Positions 1-10,100 of a stretch of DNA of 64,000 nucleotides are shown one piece after another; position 1 is the stretch's first letter; each line of letters opens with the position of its first letter. The position numbers and the translations under genes were made by a program. A model generated the notes under the pieces. The model saw only the letters and a program-made list of their open reading frames with translations. It did not search any database and was not told where the DNA came from. The stretch covers positions 5,074,278 through 5,138,277 of the forward strand of contig SJPJ01000001.1 of NCBI GenBank assembly GCA_007859835.1, in the 5' to 3' direction. Source of the stretch: Novipirellula herctigrandis (GTDB lineage Bacteria > Planctomycetota > Planctomycetia > Pirellulales > Pirellulaceae).

Positions 1-282
1 ACATGGACCGATGGATCGACCAATCGATGGACCGCCGCGGAGCTCCGCAAGGCGTGCCCGTGTGCGACGTGCCGCGAAAAACGCAGAGCGAATGAAGAAC
101 AGAAAGGTTCCGGGGGACCCATGCTATTGCCTGTATTGAGCACCGCGGAGGCACAACCCGTTCGTATTGAGTCGATGTCCCCCGTTGGATCGTACGCATA
201 CAGTATCGCCTTCAGCGACGGTCACTCATCGGGAATCTTTCCTATGAGATTGCTCGCGGGACAACAGCTAGAAATCGAATAA
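1..282 (+). CDS. DUF971 (GBBH-like N-terminal domain) protein, 5' truncated
   Basis: The reading frame is open from the first base and ends with TAA at 280-282, so the gene begins before the window and 93 codons are visible. The visible part opens with a Trp-Thr-Asp-Gly segment and a Leu-Arg-Lys stretch followed by CPCATCR, then a C-terminal segment ending in a Phe-Ser-Asp-Gly-His turn. This layout matches the DUF971 / gamma-butyrobetaine hydroxylase-like N-terminal domain, a small zinc-binding fold that occurs alone in bacteria and has been linked to iron-sulfur cluster assembly. The three cysteines are probably metal ligands. It lies only 5 bases before the uracil-DNA glycosylase gene, so co-transcription is likely. 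The exact role is not known. Confidence 0.75.
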   Translation, partial: TWTDGSTNRWTAAELRKACPCATCREKRRANEEQKGSGGPMLLPVLSTAEAQPVRIESMSPVGSYAYSIAFSDGHSSGIFPMRLLAGQQLEIE

Positions 283-287
283 CGTAC

Positions 288-1043
288 ATGGCAAATAAAA
301 GCATGGCAAAAAAAAGAAACGGTTCTCGAAACTCGCTCATTGACGCTGCCGCTGCGCTGCGCGATGAAGTCGACGTGCTTTCCTTTTCCGAACCAGTCAC
401 TCATGTCTACAACCCACTCCAATATGCTTGGAGGTCGCATCAGACCTATTTGAATCTTGCCAATGACAAAGGGGTCCGCGTTGTATTGCTTGGAATGAAC
501 CCTGGGCCTTGGGGAATGGCACAAACCGGAGTGCCGTTTGGCGAGATCAACGCGGTCCGAGATTGGATGGGGATTGACGTTCCGGTCGACCATCCGTCAC
601 CCGAACATCCGAAACGTCCGGTCCAAGGATTTGCGTGTGAAAAAAGCGAAGTGAGCGGGCGTCGTTTGTGGGGACTGTTTCAGCAAAAGTATCCCAAGTC
701 AAAAGACTTTTTCAAAAATCATTTTGTCACCAACTATTGCCCGTTAGTCTTTATGGAAGAATCCGCCCGTAACCGTACGCCAGACAAGCTCGCTGCTTCG
801 GAACGTGAAAAACTTACGGAAATATGTGACCGTCACTTGAGTCGACTTCTTGAGATCTTGAAGCCACAGTACGCAGTCGGAGTGGGCGCCTACGCCGAAA
901 ATTGTCTTAAGCGAGTGATCGAAAACGGAAACGTCGAAATCTCGCTTTCGCGGATTTTGCATCCTAGCCCCGCTTCGCCAGCTGCGAACAAAGATTGGTC
1001 AGGAACCGCGACCAAGCAGCTCAAATCAGCTGGTATTTGGTAG
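288..1043 (+). CDS. SMUG1-type single-strand-selective uracil-DNA glycosylase
   Basis: This 251-residue protein should excise uracil (and probably 5-hydroxymethyluracil) from DNA as the first step of base excision repair. Residues 69-95 carry the SMUG1 signature: GMNPGPWGMAQTGVPFGE, followed by a VRDWMGI-like stretch, almost as in animal SMUG1. The motif containing the active-site histidine, HPSPASP, is at about residue 225, followed by Ala-Asn-Lys-Asp-Trp. The Asn of GMNPGP is the position that activates the water. Length is normal for the family. ATG at 288 is used here; a second ATG at 303 is also possible because the intervening residues are poorly conserved. SMUG1 is patchily distributed in bacteria but is known in planctomycetes. 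Confidence 0.93.
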   Translation: MANKSMAKKRNGSRNSLIDAAAALRDEVDVLSFSEPVTHVYNPLQYAWRSHQTYLNLANDKGVRVVLLGMNPGPWGMAQTGVPFGEINAVRDWMGIDVPVDHPSPEHPKRPVQGFACEKSEVSGRRLWGLFQQKYPKSKDFFKNHFVTNYCPLVFMEESARNRTPDKLAASEREKLTEICDRHLSRLLEILKPQYAVGVGAYAENCLKRVIENGNVEISLSRILHPSPASPAANKDWSGTATKQLKSAGIW

Positions 1044-1190
1044 TCCGCCGTTGCCATGACCCGAGTGACGCCTGGGTAAGCCAGATTGCGACAAACAGCT
1101 CGGTTGCGGCAAACGTGGATTTCAAAAAAAGCACACTAAGGTTTTTGTTGGTCGGGGGATTTGTTGGTGGGGCGCTAGGCTGTCGTTGAA

Positions 1191-2678
1191 TTACGGTTGT
1201 TCCGGTTCGGCAAAGTCTTGTCGCATTTCGTAGGGCAATCGCCAAATGTTCTCTCCACTCGAATTAGCAAAGTACAAATGGCTTGCGGTCAGCTTTGTTG
1301 GATCACCGTCAGCCCAAAACACAAAAAACGGGTCCTTCGCGTTAAGCGGTCGACGCATGTAATTGTGGTTGTGAACACTATCGTCGGTGACCTGTTTGGC
1401 CAGGGTCCACGTTTCGCCGTGATTAGTGCTTTCCCAGATCGCGATTTCACCGCCGCCGTGATACGGTTGTGGCCCGCTGATCGAAGGAATTCGGGCCGTC
1501 CATTTTTCTTGATCTAGGTAGAGACTTCCCATGTCGTAATTGTGATCGGTCGAGGTGATTAGCGAGTCTTGCCAATCGGTCCCAGAAAACCGCAGGATTC
1601 GAAATTGACGCGGATCGTTCGGAGGTCCTGGTTCGTGTCCTCGACTGGTGACATACAAAAGAACCGGATTGCCGTCCGAGTCGAATCCCATGTCCTTTAA
1701 GTAGACGTTTAATCTTTGGGATGCATAGTCAACTAATCGCGCCGGGCTATCCACTTCGGTTAGTGGCGTTTTTAGTTCTTTCCCATCGACCGTCGTCCAT
1801 GTTCGCCCCATATCTTCGGTTTGCACATAATAGATGTCGGTGCGTTGATCAGCATGGCCATCGGGATGACGATTGAAGAAGGTGCCTGTCTTGTTACCAA
1901 TGGTTGCACTCGTTTGATAGTGCCCACCCTGTGAATCACCTGGTTCGCGAATGCCCGCTATCTTTTCGTCAGCTGTCCACAGACGACCATCGACACTGGT
2001 TTCAAAATACAGTTCGCGACGCCCGGTGTATTTGGTGAACAAGTGTAGGAAACCTTGCCCGGATAGAAAATGCGGTTGTGGATACGTCATTTCTTCTTCC
2101 GTCACTTGCTCAAATGTTTCCTCGATACTATACGGTTTAACGCTGCGGAACTTGAACCCTGGACGTGTTCGCCCACGGCCGCTGACAAACACCCATAGGT
2201 ATCCCTCGTCATCGATCACCAAGCTCGGGTTGTCGTGAGGATCGTTGACGCCACGCTTGTCATAAACGACGACGGGCTTGGGAACGGTTTTGGTTTTGTG
2301 ATCGTAGTACGAGATCATGCAGAGCAAATGCCGTTTGTCTGCCGCAGTGGTGCCGCCATAGACAAAGAATGTTTTGTCGACCGTAGGGCTGTAGATCGCC
2401 AGTGGTGTGTGTTTGGCCGTGTACGTTCCAAGGCCGCCGGAGTATTTGTCGCCATAAGGAAAAGTGCGTTTATTTGAGGCCTTGGAATAAGGATGATCGC
2501 CTTCACCCGCAGCGTAGAACTGGCCCAGCGTGAACCAAATTCCTTTGTAACCGTCAACGCGTCGAGCACATCCCGCGTTGGAAAAATCAGAGGAAGGTTC
2601 ATCTGCGGACGCAGACACGGCTAGCGAAAAAAATAGAGCGCAAAGTGCGATCAAAGACCAGCTTTGAAATGGAATCAT
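1191..2678 (-). CDS. Exported BNR-repeat beta-propeller protein (BNR_4-like)
   Basis: A 495-residue protein that starts with a clear signal peptide (MIPFQSW followed by a long hydrophobic stretch ending Ala-Ser-Ala). The mature part is rich in Asp-box-like turns (SVDGRLWT, SDGNPVLLY, NHGETWTL) and begins with a Gly-Tyr-Lys-Gly-Ile-Trp motif, as in BNR repeat family 4 (PF15892). Such proteins form secreted propellers acting on polysaccharides. Some polysaccharide lyases and sialidase-like hydrolases share the fold, and I cannot assign a substrate. The frame is open for 19 more codons upstream, but ATG at 2678 gives the signal peptide and has a GGAG at a suitable distance. The neighbouring fucosidase gene, 69 bp upstream on the same strand, suggests a joint role in glycan breakdown. 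Confidence 0.8.
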   Translation of the reverse strand: MIPFQSWSLIALCALFFSLAVSASADEPSSDFSNAGCARRVDGYKGIWFTLGQFYAAGEGDHPYSKASNKRTFPYGDKYSGGLGTYTAKHTPLAIYSPTVDKTFFVYGGTTAADKRHLLCMISYYDHKTKTVPKPVVVYDKRGVNDPHDNPSLVIDDEGYLWVFVSGRGRTRPGFKFRSVKPYSIEETFEQVTEEEMTYPQPHFLSGQGFLHLFTKYTGRRELYFETSVDGRLWTADEKIAGIREPGDSQGGHYQTSATIGNKTGTFFNRHPDGHADQRTDIYYVQTEDMGRTWTTVDGKELKTPLTEVDSPARLVDYASQRLNVYLKDMGFDSDGNPVLLYVTSRGHEPGPPNDPRQFRILRFSGTDWQDSLITSTDHNYDMGSLYLDQEKWTARIPSISGPQPYHGGGEIAIWESTNHGETWTLAKQVTDDSVHNHNYMRRPLNAKDPFFVFWADGDPTKLTASHLYFANSSGENIWRLPYEMRQDFAEPEQP

Positions 2679-2684
2679 ACGTGG

Positions 2685-2688
2685 CTCC
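2685..2688 (-). promoter_or_regulatory. Ribosome binding site fixing the BNR-protein start
   Basis: GGAG on the minus strand lies 6 bases upstream of the ATG at 2678. It favours this start, which also places the signal peptide at the N-terminus, over codons further upstream in the same open frame. Confidence 0.5.
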
Positions 2689-2747
2689 AATGTGGCCAAA
2701 GTGGTGGTGGGACGTTGGTGGGACTTTGCTCGCAATCAAAATCGAGA

Positions 2748-4448
2748 TCACTTGGTTTTGAATCTTAGATGGTCACCGCGGATAGTGATGCGGGGATGTT
2801 TCACAATGGCACGGTATTGATATTCGGTTGCCGGTTTTAGATCGCTGATTTCGATTTCGAATGCGCCTTCTTCACTAATCCGGTTCATCGGGCTGCGAGT
2901 CCAATTGGTATTGTACATTGCCTCGGCAAACCCTTCGTAGATTTGATACTCAAAGCCAACCTCAACCGCAGCAGCATCGCCTTTGTCGATTAACTTACCT
3001 GACAACGAAACCGAATGGTTTGTTACCGATTTTGATGCGACGGTTTCAGCATAGGGCGGTGTATCAAAAGCGGGTTGCACGTTTTCCAACTTGACGACAA
3101 CGGGATTAAGCCATTTGTGGTCGTTGTACAAACGCTGGGCTCGGACGACCGATATTCGCAAGCCATCCTCGGTTTGTTCAAATCGACTTTTGGCATCGGC
3201 ACTGGGGCTATACTCAACCAGTCGGTCACTTTGTCCCAAAACACTAATCTTTGTCTTGTCGGTTGAACGTACAGATTGCAGGATAAATTCTTTTCGACTA
3301 CCGCGGCTCCAATCAGGGATTCGAGTCAGAAAAACGTAGACAGCGTTAGACGCCTTGTGTCGGGCGAACCAGATATCATCTTCGTTGGTCACGACCCAAG
3401 GACGCACATCGAATATCGCTTCGTTGTTGGCCGCGCGCCACAGTGCAACTTCGCGCAGGCGAGATTCCTGTTCGATTGGTAATCCACCATCCGGTTTGGG
3501 GCCAACGTTCATCATCAGTGAACCGCCCTTACAACGAGTTTCAATCAGAATTTCGATAATCCGGCCCCCTGACTTGTAGCGATCGTTGGTCGGCTTATAG
3601 GACCACTGAGTTCCCATGGTCATGTTCGACTCCCATGCGCCCTGAGGGGCTCGTCCGGGGACGAACTGTTCCGGCGTGGGGATGGCGCCGCGAGTAATGA
3701 TGCAGTCGGGATTGATCGACCACGCAACTTGTTTGGTTGGTATTTCGCCGGTGCCGTCAATGAACAACATGTCGATCTTGCCATAATTCGTAAATAACTC
3801 GGTGACCTGCTCGCGTATGAATTGAACCGCGGGCGGATACTGGTTTGGCTCGAAAGGCAGATCTCGCCGTCGGACTTCGAAACCGTGGCGATAGCTCCAT
3901 GCGAAATCTTCGGGTGAATAATAGATACCGACCGCTAGCCCATGATTGCGTAACGCCACGACATACTCTTTCAATAAATCACGCTTGAATGGCGTGTTGG
4001 TGATCTTGAAATCGGTCGTTGCGGAATCCCATAAACAGAATCCATTGTGGTGCTTGGCGGTTAGTACCACATACTTCATCCCACAGACTCGAGCCAAGGA
4101 AGCAATCGCGTCGGCATCAAAATGCTTTGGATTGAACGTCTTGGGCAGTTCGTCCAAGTACCAGTCGGTGTATTCCTTTGAAGCGCCGACCAACGAGTGG
4201 CTGATCACGCTTCCTATCTGTGAATCATGACTGAAATGGATGAACATCCCAAAGCCGTTGTCGCGAAGCCACTCGAGTCGTTCGGGACGGTTGTTCAACA
4301 TCTTGTCGCCCAGCATCACGCCTGCCGAAACCGTTGGAGGAACCGGCGATGTCGGATCAACGTTAGGAGTGTTAGGGCTGGTTTGGGCGATTGCGGGGGC
4401 AGCGGTACAGAGTGCAAGTGCAAAGGTGATGAGCGTAGTACGGTTCAT
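2748..4448 (-). CDS. Exported GH29 alpha-L-fucosidase
   Basis: This 566-residue protein should release alpha-linked L-fucose from glycans outside the cytoplasm. A signal peptide (MNRTTLITFALALCTAAPAIA) is followed by the GH29 catalytic barrel. The motifs GMFIHFS (residues 67-73), the TFNPKHFDADA segment (about 104-114), YVVLTAKHHNGFCLWDS (126-142) and GIYYSPEDFAW (174-184) are typical. Asp231, in IDMLFIDG, is the likely nucleophile. The C-terminal 150 residues, which include a fibronectin-like end with a TEYQYRA motif, form an accessory beta domain. The BNR gene follows on the same strand with a 69-bp gap, so a two-gene operon is likely. The upstream 287-bp region is shared with the divergent DUF1080 gene. 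Confidence 0.92.
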   Translation of the reverse strand: MNRTTLITFALALCTAAPAIAQTSPNTPNVDPTSPVPPTVSAGVMLGDKMLNNRPERLEWLRDNGFGMFIHFSHDSQIGSVISHSLVGASKEYTDWYLDELPKTFNPKHFDADAIASLARVCGMKYVVLTAKHHNGFCLWDSATTDFKITNTPFKRDLLKEYVVALRNHGLAVGIYYSPEDFAWSYRHGFEVRRRDLPFEPNQYPPAVQFIREQVTELFTNYGKIDMLFIDGTGEIPTKQVAWSINPDCIITRGAIPTPEQFVPGRAPQGAWESNMTMGTQWSYKPTNDRYKSGGRIIEILIETRCKGGSLMMNVGPKPDGGLPIEQESRLREVALWRAANNEAIFDVRPWVVTNEDDIWFARHKASNAVYVFLTRIPDWSRGSRKEFILQSVRSTDKTKISVLGQSDRLVEYSPSADAKSRFEQTEDGLRISVVRAQRLYNDHKWLNPVVVKLENVQPAFDTPPYAETVASKSVTNHSVSLSGKLIDKGDAAAVEVGFEYQIYEGFAEAMYNTNWTRSPMNRISEEGAFEIEISDLKPATEYQYRAIVKHPRITIRGDHLRFKTK

Positions 4449-4682
4449 TCTTTGGTCTTTGTTGGTTGTATGCTAGGAATAGGAGCAATCGATATCATAT
4501 CATTTGTTTTATTGGGGGAGGGCATGAGGAAAAGTCATCATAAGTTGTCTCCGCGGATTGGTATTCGGTTACCGTGAAAGGCATTCCATGGGAGTTGAAT
4601 ATGATGGTTGGTCAAATTTCAGCAACACGGTTGTCTTACTGATCCAATCTCAGCAGTCCACACATCCGACAAGCGACGATTG

Positions 4683-4688
4683 TATAAT
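4683..4688 (+). promoter_or_regulatory. Candidate -10 box upstream of the DUF1080 gene
   Basis: A perfect TATAAT stands 47 bases before the ATG at 4736 in the divergent intergenic region. I see no convincing -35 hexamer at 16-18 bases, so this is only a candidate. Confidence 0.3.
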
Positions 4689-4735
4689 GAGGCTTCCTTT
4701 CATGCCCTCCCTCCCCTCAAGAAAGAGCCTACCCA

Positions 4736-5434
4736 ATGAATCGAATCGTCTTGCTATTCGCCGCTGTTTTGTGCCTTTTTGCCTTTAGAACCGCCACATC
4801 GGCCGCTGACAATCAGTTGACTGACCAGGAGAAGAGTGATGGTTGGCAGCTTCTGTTTAATGGAAAAGACTACAGCGGATGGAAGTGCAACAACGGCAAA
4901 GAAATTGCTTCGGATATTGTCGATGCTGCGATGCAGCCCTACAAGTCAGGCGGATATATCATCATTCATGAGAAGAAGTATGGTGACTTTATTTTGAAGT
5001 GTGACGTGAAAATGCCTGAGTCATGCAACTCGGGGATCTTCTTACGCGTCGAAAATCCGAATGATCCTGTGCACACGGGCTTTGAGATCCAAGTCGCCAC
5101 CGGCAATGGAACCAGTTGCCACGATATCGGCGCAATCTATGACCTAGTGCCAACAACGACGAATGCTTCGAAAGGACCGAACGTTTGGAACTCGTTCGAA
5201 ATCAAATGCGTCGGACCAAAGATGTCCGTCAAAGTCAACGGCGAGCTGGTTTGCGAAATGGATGCGGATGAATTTGATTTGCCCGGTGAACGCGCGATTG
5301 ATGGCGACCATAAATACAAACTCAATGGCAACAGCCGCGCGGTCAAAGACTTTGCCCGCGTTGGCTACTTGGGATTCCAAGACCATGGCCATCCGGTTTG
5401 GTACAAGAATGTCAAGCTGTTGCCGCTTCAGTAG
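4736..5434 (+). CDS. Exported DUF1080 protein (3-keto-disaccharide hydrolase family)
   Basis: A 232-residue protein with an N-terminal signal peptide (cleavage near Ala-Thr-Ser-Ala-Ala). The remainder is a single DUF1080 jelly-roll: it opens with the diagnostic WQLLFNGKDYSGWK segment and contains a GDFILKCDVKMPE strand, an SGIFLRV strand, a GFEIQV strand and a closing GYLGFQDHG motif. Members of this lectin-like family are greatly expanded in planctomycetes. Characterised relatives hydrolyse 3-keto-glycosides or act as concanavalin-like carbohydrate modules. The adjacent Gfo/Idh/MocA oxidoreductase is a fitting partner, because such enzymes make or use 3-keto sugars; the 3-keto role is inferred from that pairing. 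Confidence 0.88.
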   Translation: MNRIVLLFAAVLCLFAFRTATSAADNQLTDQEKSDGWQLLFNGKDYSGWKCNNGKEIASDIVDAAMQPYKSGGYIIIHEKKYGDFILKCDVKMPESCNSGIFLRVENPNDPVHTGFEIQVATGNGTSCHDIGAIYDLVPTTTNASKGPNVWNSFEIKCVGPKMSVKVNGELVCEMDADEFDLPGERAIDGDHKYKLNGNSRAVKDFARVGYLGFQDHGHPVWYKNVKLLPLQ

Positions 5435-5457
5435 ATGATGGTTTTTGTTAATGATTC

Positions 5458-5483
5458 TTCTCAGGGATCCTTCTCAGGGATCC
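5458..5483. repeat. 13-bp tandem duplication
   Basis: TTCTCAGGGATCC occurs twice in direct succession just after the DUF1080 gene. No function is evident; it looks like a slippage duplication. Confidence 0.7.
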
Positions 5484-5569
5484 TTGCCAAGTTACGCGCA
5501 GCCTAAGTGTTACTTATGGCTCCTTTGTTACCTACCTCACATCTGCCCGCGCATTCAAGGTGATTGATT

Positions 5570-6859
5570 ATGTTGAATTCTGTAAATCGTCGTCGCTTCC
5601 TTCACAGTACAGGTATCGCAGCTGGGTTTTGGGCTGCGGGGGGCGTTTCGCTTGCCACCGAGGATTCGCCCAATGCGCGATTACAGATGGCTAGTATTGG
5701 GATTGGGGGCAAGGGAGACAGCGATTCACGTGACGCCGCTAGTCACGGGCAAATGGTTGCCATTTGTGATGTCGATAAAAATCGACTTTCTAGTGCACTC
5801 AAACGCTTTCCCGGCGCAAAGGGATTCACTGACTATCGCGAAATGCTGGACCAAATGGGTGGCTCGATCGATGCGGTCACTGTTAGCACACCGGATCACA
5901 TGCACGCTCCCGCTTCGCTGATGGCGATGCGAATGGGGATCCATTGTTTCTGTCAAAAGCCACTGACGCGAACAATTTATGAGGCTCGACTTGTCGCTAA
6001 GGTGGCACGAGAGCAGAAGGTCGCGACGCAAATGGGTAATCAAGGTACCGCCAGTGATTCACTGCGGCGAAGTGCTCATTGGTTACGTGCCGGAGCGATC
6101 GGCAAAGTCAAAGAGTTGCATATATGGACGGATCGCGCCAAAGGTTGGTGGCCGCAAGGCATCGATCGCCCGTCGCAAGGTACACCACCGTCACATCTCG
6201 ATTGGCAATCTTGGCTTGGCGTTGCACCGGAGCGTCCTTATGCCGACGGCTATCATCCTTTCAAATGGCGAGGATGGTGGGACTTCGGCACCGGTGCACT
6301 TGGTGATATTGCTTGCCATGTTGTCAGTATGCCGTTCATGGGACTCGATTTACGGGATCCCATTTCCGCAGTCGCGGAAACATCAGGGCATAACCGAGAC
6401 AGTTTTCCGGAGTGGTCGATCATTACATTTGAATTTGCAGCAAACGAATTTCGCGATGCCGTAAAATTGGTTTGGTACGATGGCGGAAAGATGCCGCCAC
6501 AAGAACTGCTGGGCGGTCGTGAGCCATCGCCCAAGGGCGGTTCGTTAGCGATTGGCGACAAAGGCATTCTGCTCAACGATCAATTGCTTGATGGTGCCGA
6601 AAAAGTGGACGTTGACTTCCCGCATTCGCCCGGCCACTTCGAAGAATGGATCCGAGCGATCCGAGGTGGCGAGCAAGCAATGTCAAATTTTCCTGACTAC
6701 GCTGGTCCACTGACGGAAGTCATGCTGTTGGGCAACCTTGCGGTATGGTCCGGTGAAAAAGTCGATTGGAATGCAGCGGAATTGAAAGTCAAAAACATCC
6801 AGGGTCTCGAATCGATGATCAAACCCACCTATCGAAACGGTTATACGTTGGATACTTGA
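5570..6859 (+). CDS. Tat-exported Gfo/Idh/MocA family oxidoreductase
   Basis: A 429-residue NAD(P)-dependent oxidoreductase. The N-terminus carries a twin-arginine signal (NRRRFLHSTGIAAGF), so the folded enzyme with its cofactor is probably exported. The Rossmann fold follows, with GIGGKGDSDSRDAASHG and CDVDKNRL, and the catalytic-lysine motif appears as CQKPLT instead of the usual EKP. The C-terminal alpha/beta domain includes a WWDFGTGALGDIACH segment (helix with His) common in planctomycete paralogs. ATG at 5570 is chosen over the in-frame TTG at 5564 because AAGGTG lies 7 bases upstream of it. It follows the DUF1080 gene by 135 bp and may act on the same sugar, although the substrate cannot be read from the sequence. 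Confidence 0.88.
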   Translation: MLNSVNRRRFLHSTGIAAGFWAAGGVSLATEDSPNARLQMASIGIGGKGDSDSRDAASHGQMVAICDVDKNRLSSALKRFPGAKGFTDYREMLDQMGGSIDAVTVSTPDHMHAPASLMAMRMGIHCFCQKPLTRTIYEARLVAKVAREQKVATQMGNQGTASDSLRRSAHWLRAGAIGKVKELHIWTDRAKGWWPQGIDRPSQGTPPSHLDWQSWLGVAPERPYADGYHPFKWRGWWDFGTGALGDIACHVVSMPFMGLDLRDPISAVAETSGHNRDSFPEWSIITFEFAANEFRDAVKLVWYDGGKMPPQELLGGREPSPKGGSLAIGDKGILLNDQLLDGAEKVDVDFPHSPGHFEEWIRAIRGGEQAMSNFPDYAGPLTEVMLLGNLAVWSGEKVDWNAAELKVKNIQGLESMIKPTYRNGYTLDT

Positions 6860-7135
6860 TTTCCTTCAAATTTTGAGGCAGGCAGCGAAATTCAGCTGAG
6901 TCAAATTCAGCTGAGCCGCTCGTTAAGAAGCCGCGTGGTGTCAAAGCGATGTTCGCGCATGCGCAAAAATGGGTTGGGTCGGGACCAAGCCGAAATAATT
7001 CAAAAAATGCGCACATTTGTTCGCCCTTTTTGGGCTTGCTACCTCAATGTCCGGCTCTTCGGCCAATTTCGCGATATTCTCACCGGCACAGTGTAGAATC
7101 GGAGGACCCTCTTTTGCTCTTCTGGGAGAACGGAA
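6860..7135. other. Intergenic region with a short direct repeat
   Basis: No gene is visible. AAATTCAGCTGAG occurs at 6888-6900 and again at 6903-6915, and each copy contains the palindrome CAGCTG. The right-hand part is the leader of the giant gene, whose ATG at 7136 follows a GGGAGAACGGA stretch. Confidence 0.5.
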
Positions 7136-10100
7136 ATGCGTTTCGCTTTATGTTTGGCCGCCCTGTTGCTAGTCGTATCCAGCACACTTGGTAATGACCC
7201 GCCGAAAAAGGCAATTTCATCCGTTTGCACTCTGCCAACGATTCCCGCCGCGATTCATGATGCGATGCAGTCACGTGCGTTCGAGGATGCCGTTCAGCGC
7301 ATTGATGAGGCGTTGGCAAAGGCGGATGTCACTTCGGAAGATTACTTGCGTTACCTCAAAGGTGTCGCGCTAACCGAAGCGAAAAAATATGCTGTTGCAA
7401 TCGCTGTGTTCGAGCAGCTGGAGGAAGATTTTCCTGAGAGTGACTGGATCAGTCGGTCACGGTTTGGGCGAGCGAATGTGTTCGTGTTGCAACGGCGGTA
7501 CATCGATGCCGGAGTGATCTACGAAAAGGAAGCCGAGCGTTTGCTTTCACGTGGTCGCAAAGATGACTTGGCCAAAATCTATCTCGAATTCGCAGAACGT
7601 TACTTCGAGGGCCTTCCAGCTGATGACCCAAGCAAAGCGAAACAACCCGATTATGAACAAGCACTATCGTACTACTCCGAAGCGGTCAAACTCGGGCCGA
7701 CAGCTACACTGCAACAACAAATCGAGTTTCACATTGCACGATGTCAGGAAGAACTAAAGCAAAACAAGCAGGCGGAAGATTCTTATCAAAAATTTCTCGA
7801 TCACTATTCCCAAGGCGACAATGTGGCTCCCGCAGAAACGCTTGCGGAAGTTGAATATCGACTCGGTAATGTTCAACTAGCGGCTAAGAGGAATGCCGCG
7901 GCTCGGCGTACGTGGCAAGACTTGATTGCAAAATGGAAAGACGCCGATAAGGGGGATGAACCCAACGCGATTAATGACTTCATCGCTCGTGCCGAGTATG
8001 AAATCGCTCATACTTTTGGGCTTCCAACACCGACAACCATTGGTGACTTGGAACTTGCTGTTACTGCAGTCGAAAGCTTTCTTGTGAATCATCCCGATCA
8101 CAAACTTGCTCCGAAAGCCGAGTACGAAATCGCAGGCGGCTACTTTCATCATGGCCGGCATGCCCAGGCGATCGAGTGGCTCGGAAAATTGATCAACAAT
8201 CCAAAGTATCAATCTAGTAAACAAATTCCGACGGCACGCCAAGCGCTTGGTGGCCAATTCTTGGCTCAAGAAAGATTCGACGATGCCATCAATGCTTGGA
8301 AAGCGTTCTTAGAGGAGCATCCAACGGATCACAATTGGCCGGTGGTGCAGAAGAGAATCGTAGATGCTGAATACGCCAAAGCCGAGCATGCGCGCAAGAA
8401 CAAACGCTACCGCGAAGCCCGTGAGATCTGGCAGACGTTTTTGAACAAATATCCTCTCGACTCACGAGCGGCTTCAATCTTGCTGCAATTTGGTGAGATG
8501 AATTTTTCCGAAGGCGAGGAAAAACACACAGAGAGAGTCGCAACAACCGTCGAAGCAGGAGATTCTCCGCAATCGGTTGAACTCAGCGACCAGTCAAAAG
8601 GATTGTTCGAAGCGGCGATCGCGGATTGGCGACGTGTGGTCAGCAAGTATCCGAAGTCGAAAGAGGCTTCACAATCCTCTTGGTTGATTGGAACGACCTT
8701 GGAAGACCAACTTGGGAAGCTCAAAGAAGCGCTGGAAGCCTATGAGGAAACCGAAGGTCCACTCGCCACGCAAGCCAAATCTCGCATCACTCGATTGACG
8801 ACACCCCAATTGAACTTGGTCACCGAACGTAAGTTTCGCTCCGATGAAACGCCTCGTATCAAGCTGACAACGCGGAATTTGGAAAAGGTCAATGTGAAAG
8901 CCTATCGCATCGACATGACTGACTATTTCCGCAAGATGCATTTGGCAAGTGGTGTCGAATCGCTCGATATCGCACTGATCGATCCCGACCAGCAATTCGA
9001 ATACACGATTCCCGACTTTGCTGAGTACAAACAAGTCGAAGGGGATGTTGAGCTTTCAATTGACGGACCGGGCGTCACCGCCGTGACCGTGTCTAGCGAT
9101 AAGCTCGAAGCGACCACAATGGTGGTGGTCAGTGATTTGGACATGATCGTGAAAACGTCTCGTAACGAATTATTCTTGTTTGCTGAGAACATGCGAAATG
9201 GAAAACCTGCGGCGGGCGTTAGCGTCTTGATTAGTGATGGTTCAAAGGTGTTCGCGGAAGATATCACCGGCGACGATGGCGTGCTTCAGAAAAACTATGA
9301 CGAATTAAGGTCGGTCAAAGATTTGCGAATCTTCGCTGTCACCGATGGCCACGTCGCATCGACCGAAAACAACTTGAACGGACTCGACTTTGCCGTGGGG
9401 CTGACGCCGCGAGGTTACCTTTACACCGATCGACCGGCGTACCGCGCGGGCCAATTAGTGAACATCAAAGGGATCGTTCGATGGGTCAATCAAGATCAAT
9501 TCACATTCAATCCAGGCCAAAAATTCAAGTTGGATGTGTACGATGCTCGAGGCTTGCTTCTGCTTTCGGAGGATGTGGCATTGAACGCCTATGGAACCAT
9601 CCATAGCAACTTGCTTTTGCCGGAAACTACCGTCGAAGGAGACTGCCGCGTTCATTTGCATCGTGACAATCAGGACGAAACCGATTTGGTGGGTGCGTTG
9701 TCGTTCCAAACCTCGTTTCAGGTCACGGAGTACAAATTGGAACCGATTGACATTTCGATTGACCTAGAGAAAACGGTTTACTTTCGCGGCGAAAAAGTCC
9801 AAGGATCGATCGAGCTGAAATATTACTATGGCACGCCGCTGGCGAATGAAACGGTCCATTATCGCTTCGGCAACGATGGCGAAGAATTGATGGCAAAGAC
9901 GGACAAGGACGGCAAGATCGAGTTTGAGTTTGAAACACAGCGACTCAGTGAGTCACAGGTTTTGCCGCTGAGCGTCGAGTATCGCGATCATCGTCTGTCG
10001 GCTACAGAAATGGTTTACATCGCAACGCGCGGTTTCACTGTGAATGCGTCGTCGCTTCGAGATGTCTACTTGGTTGGAGAATCTTTCGAGACAAAATTTC

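Noticed and set aside
7023..7035. Hairpin GCCC/GGGC upstream of the giant gene as a terminator or riboswitch.
   Set aside because: The stem is only four base pairs and no riboswitch-like conserved sequence is visible.
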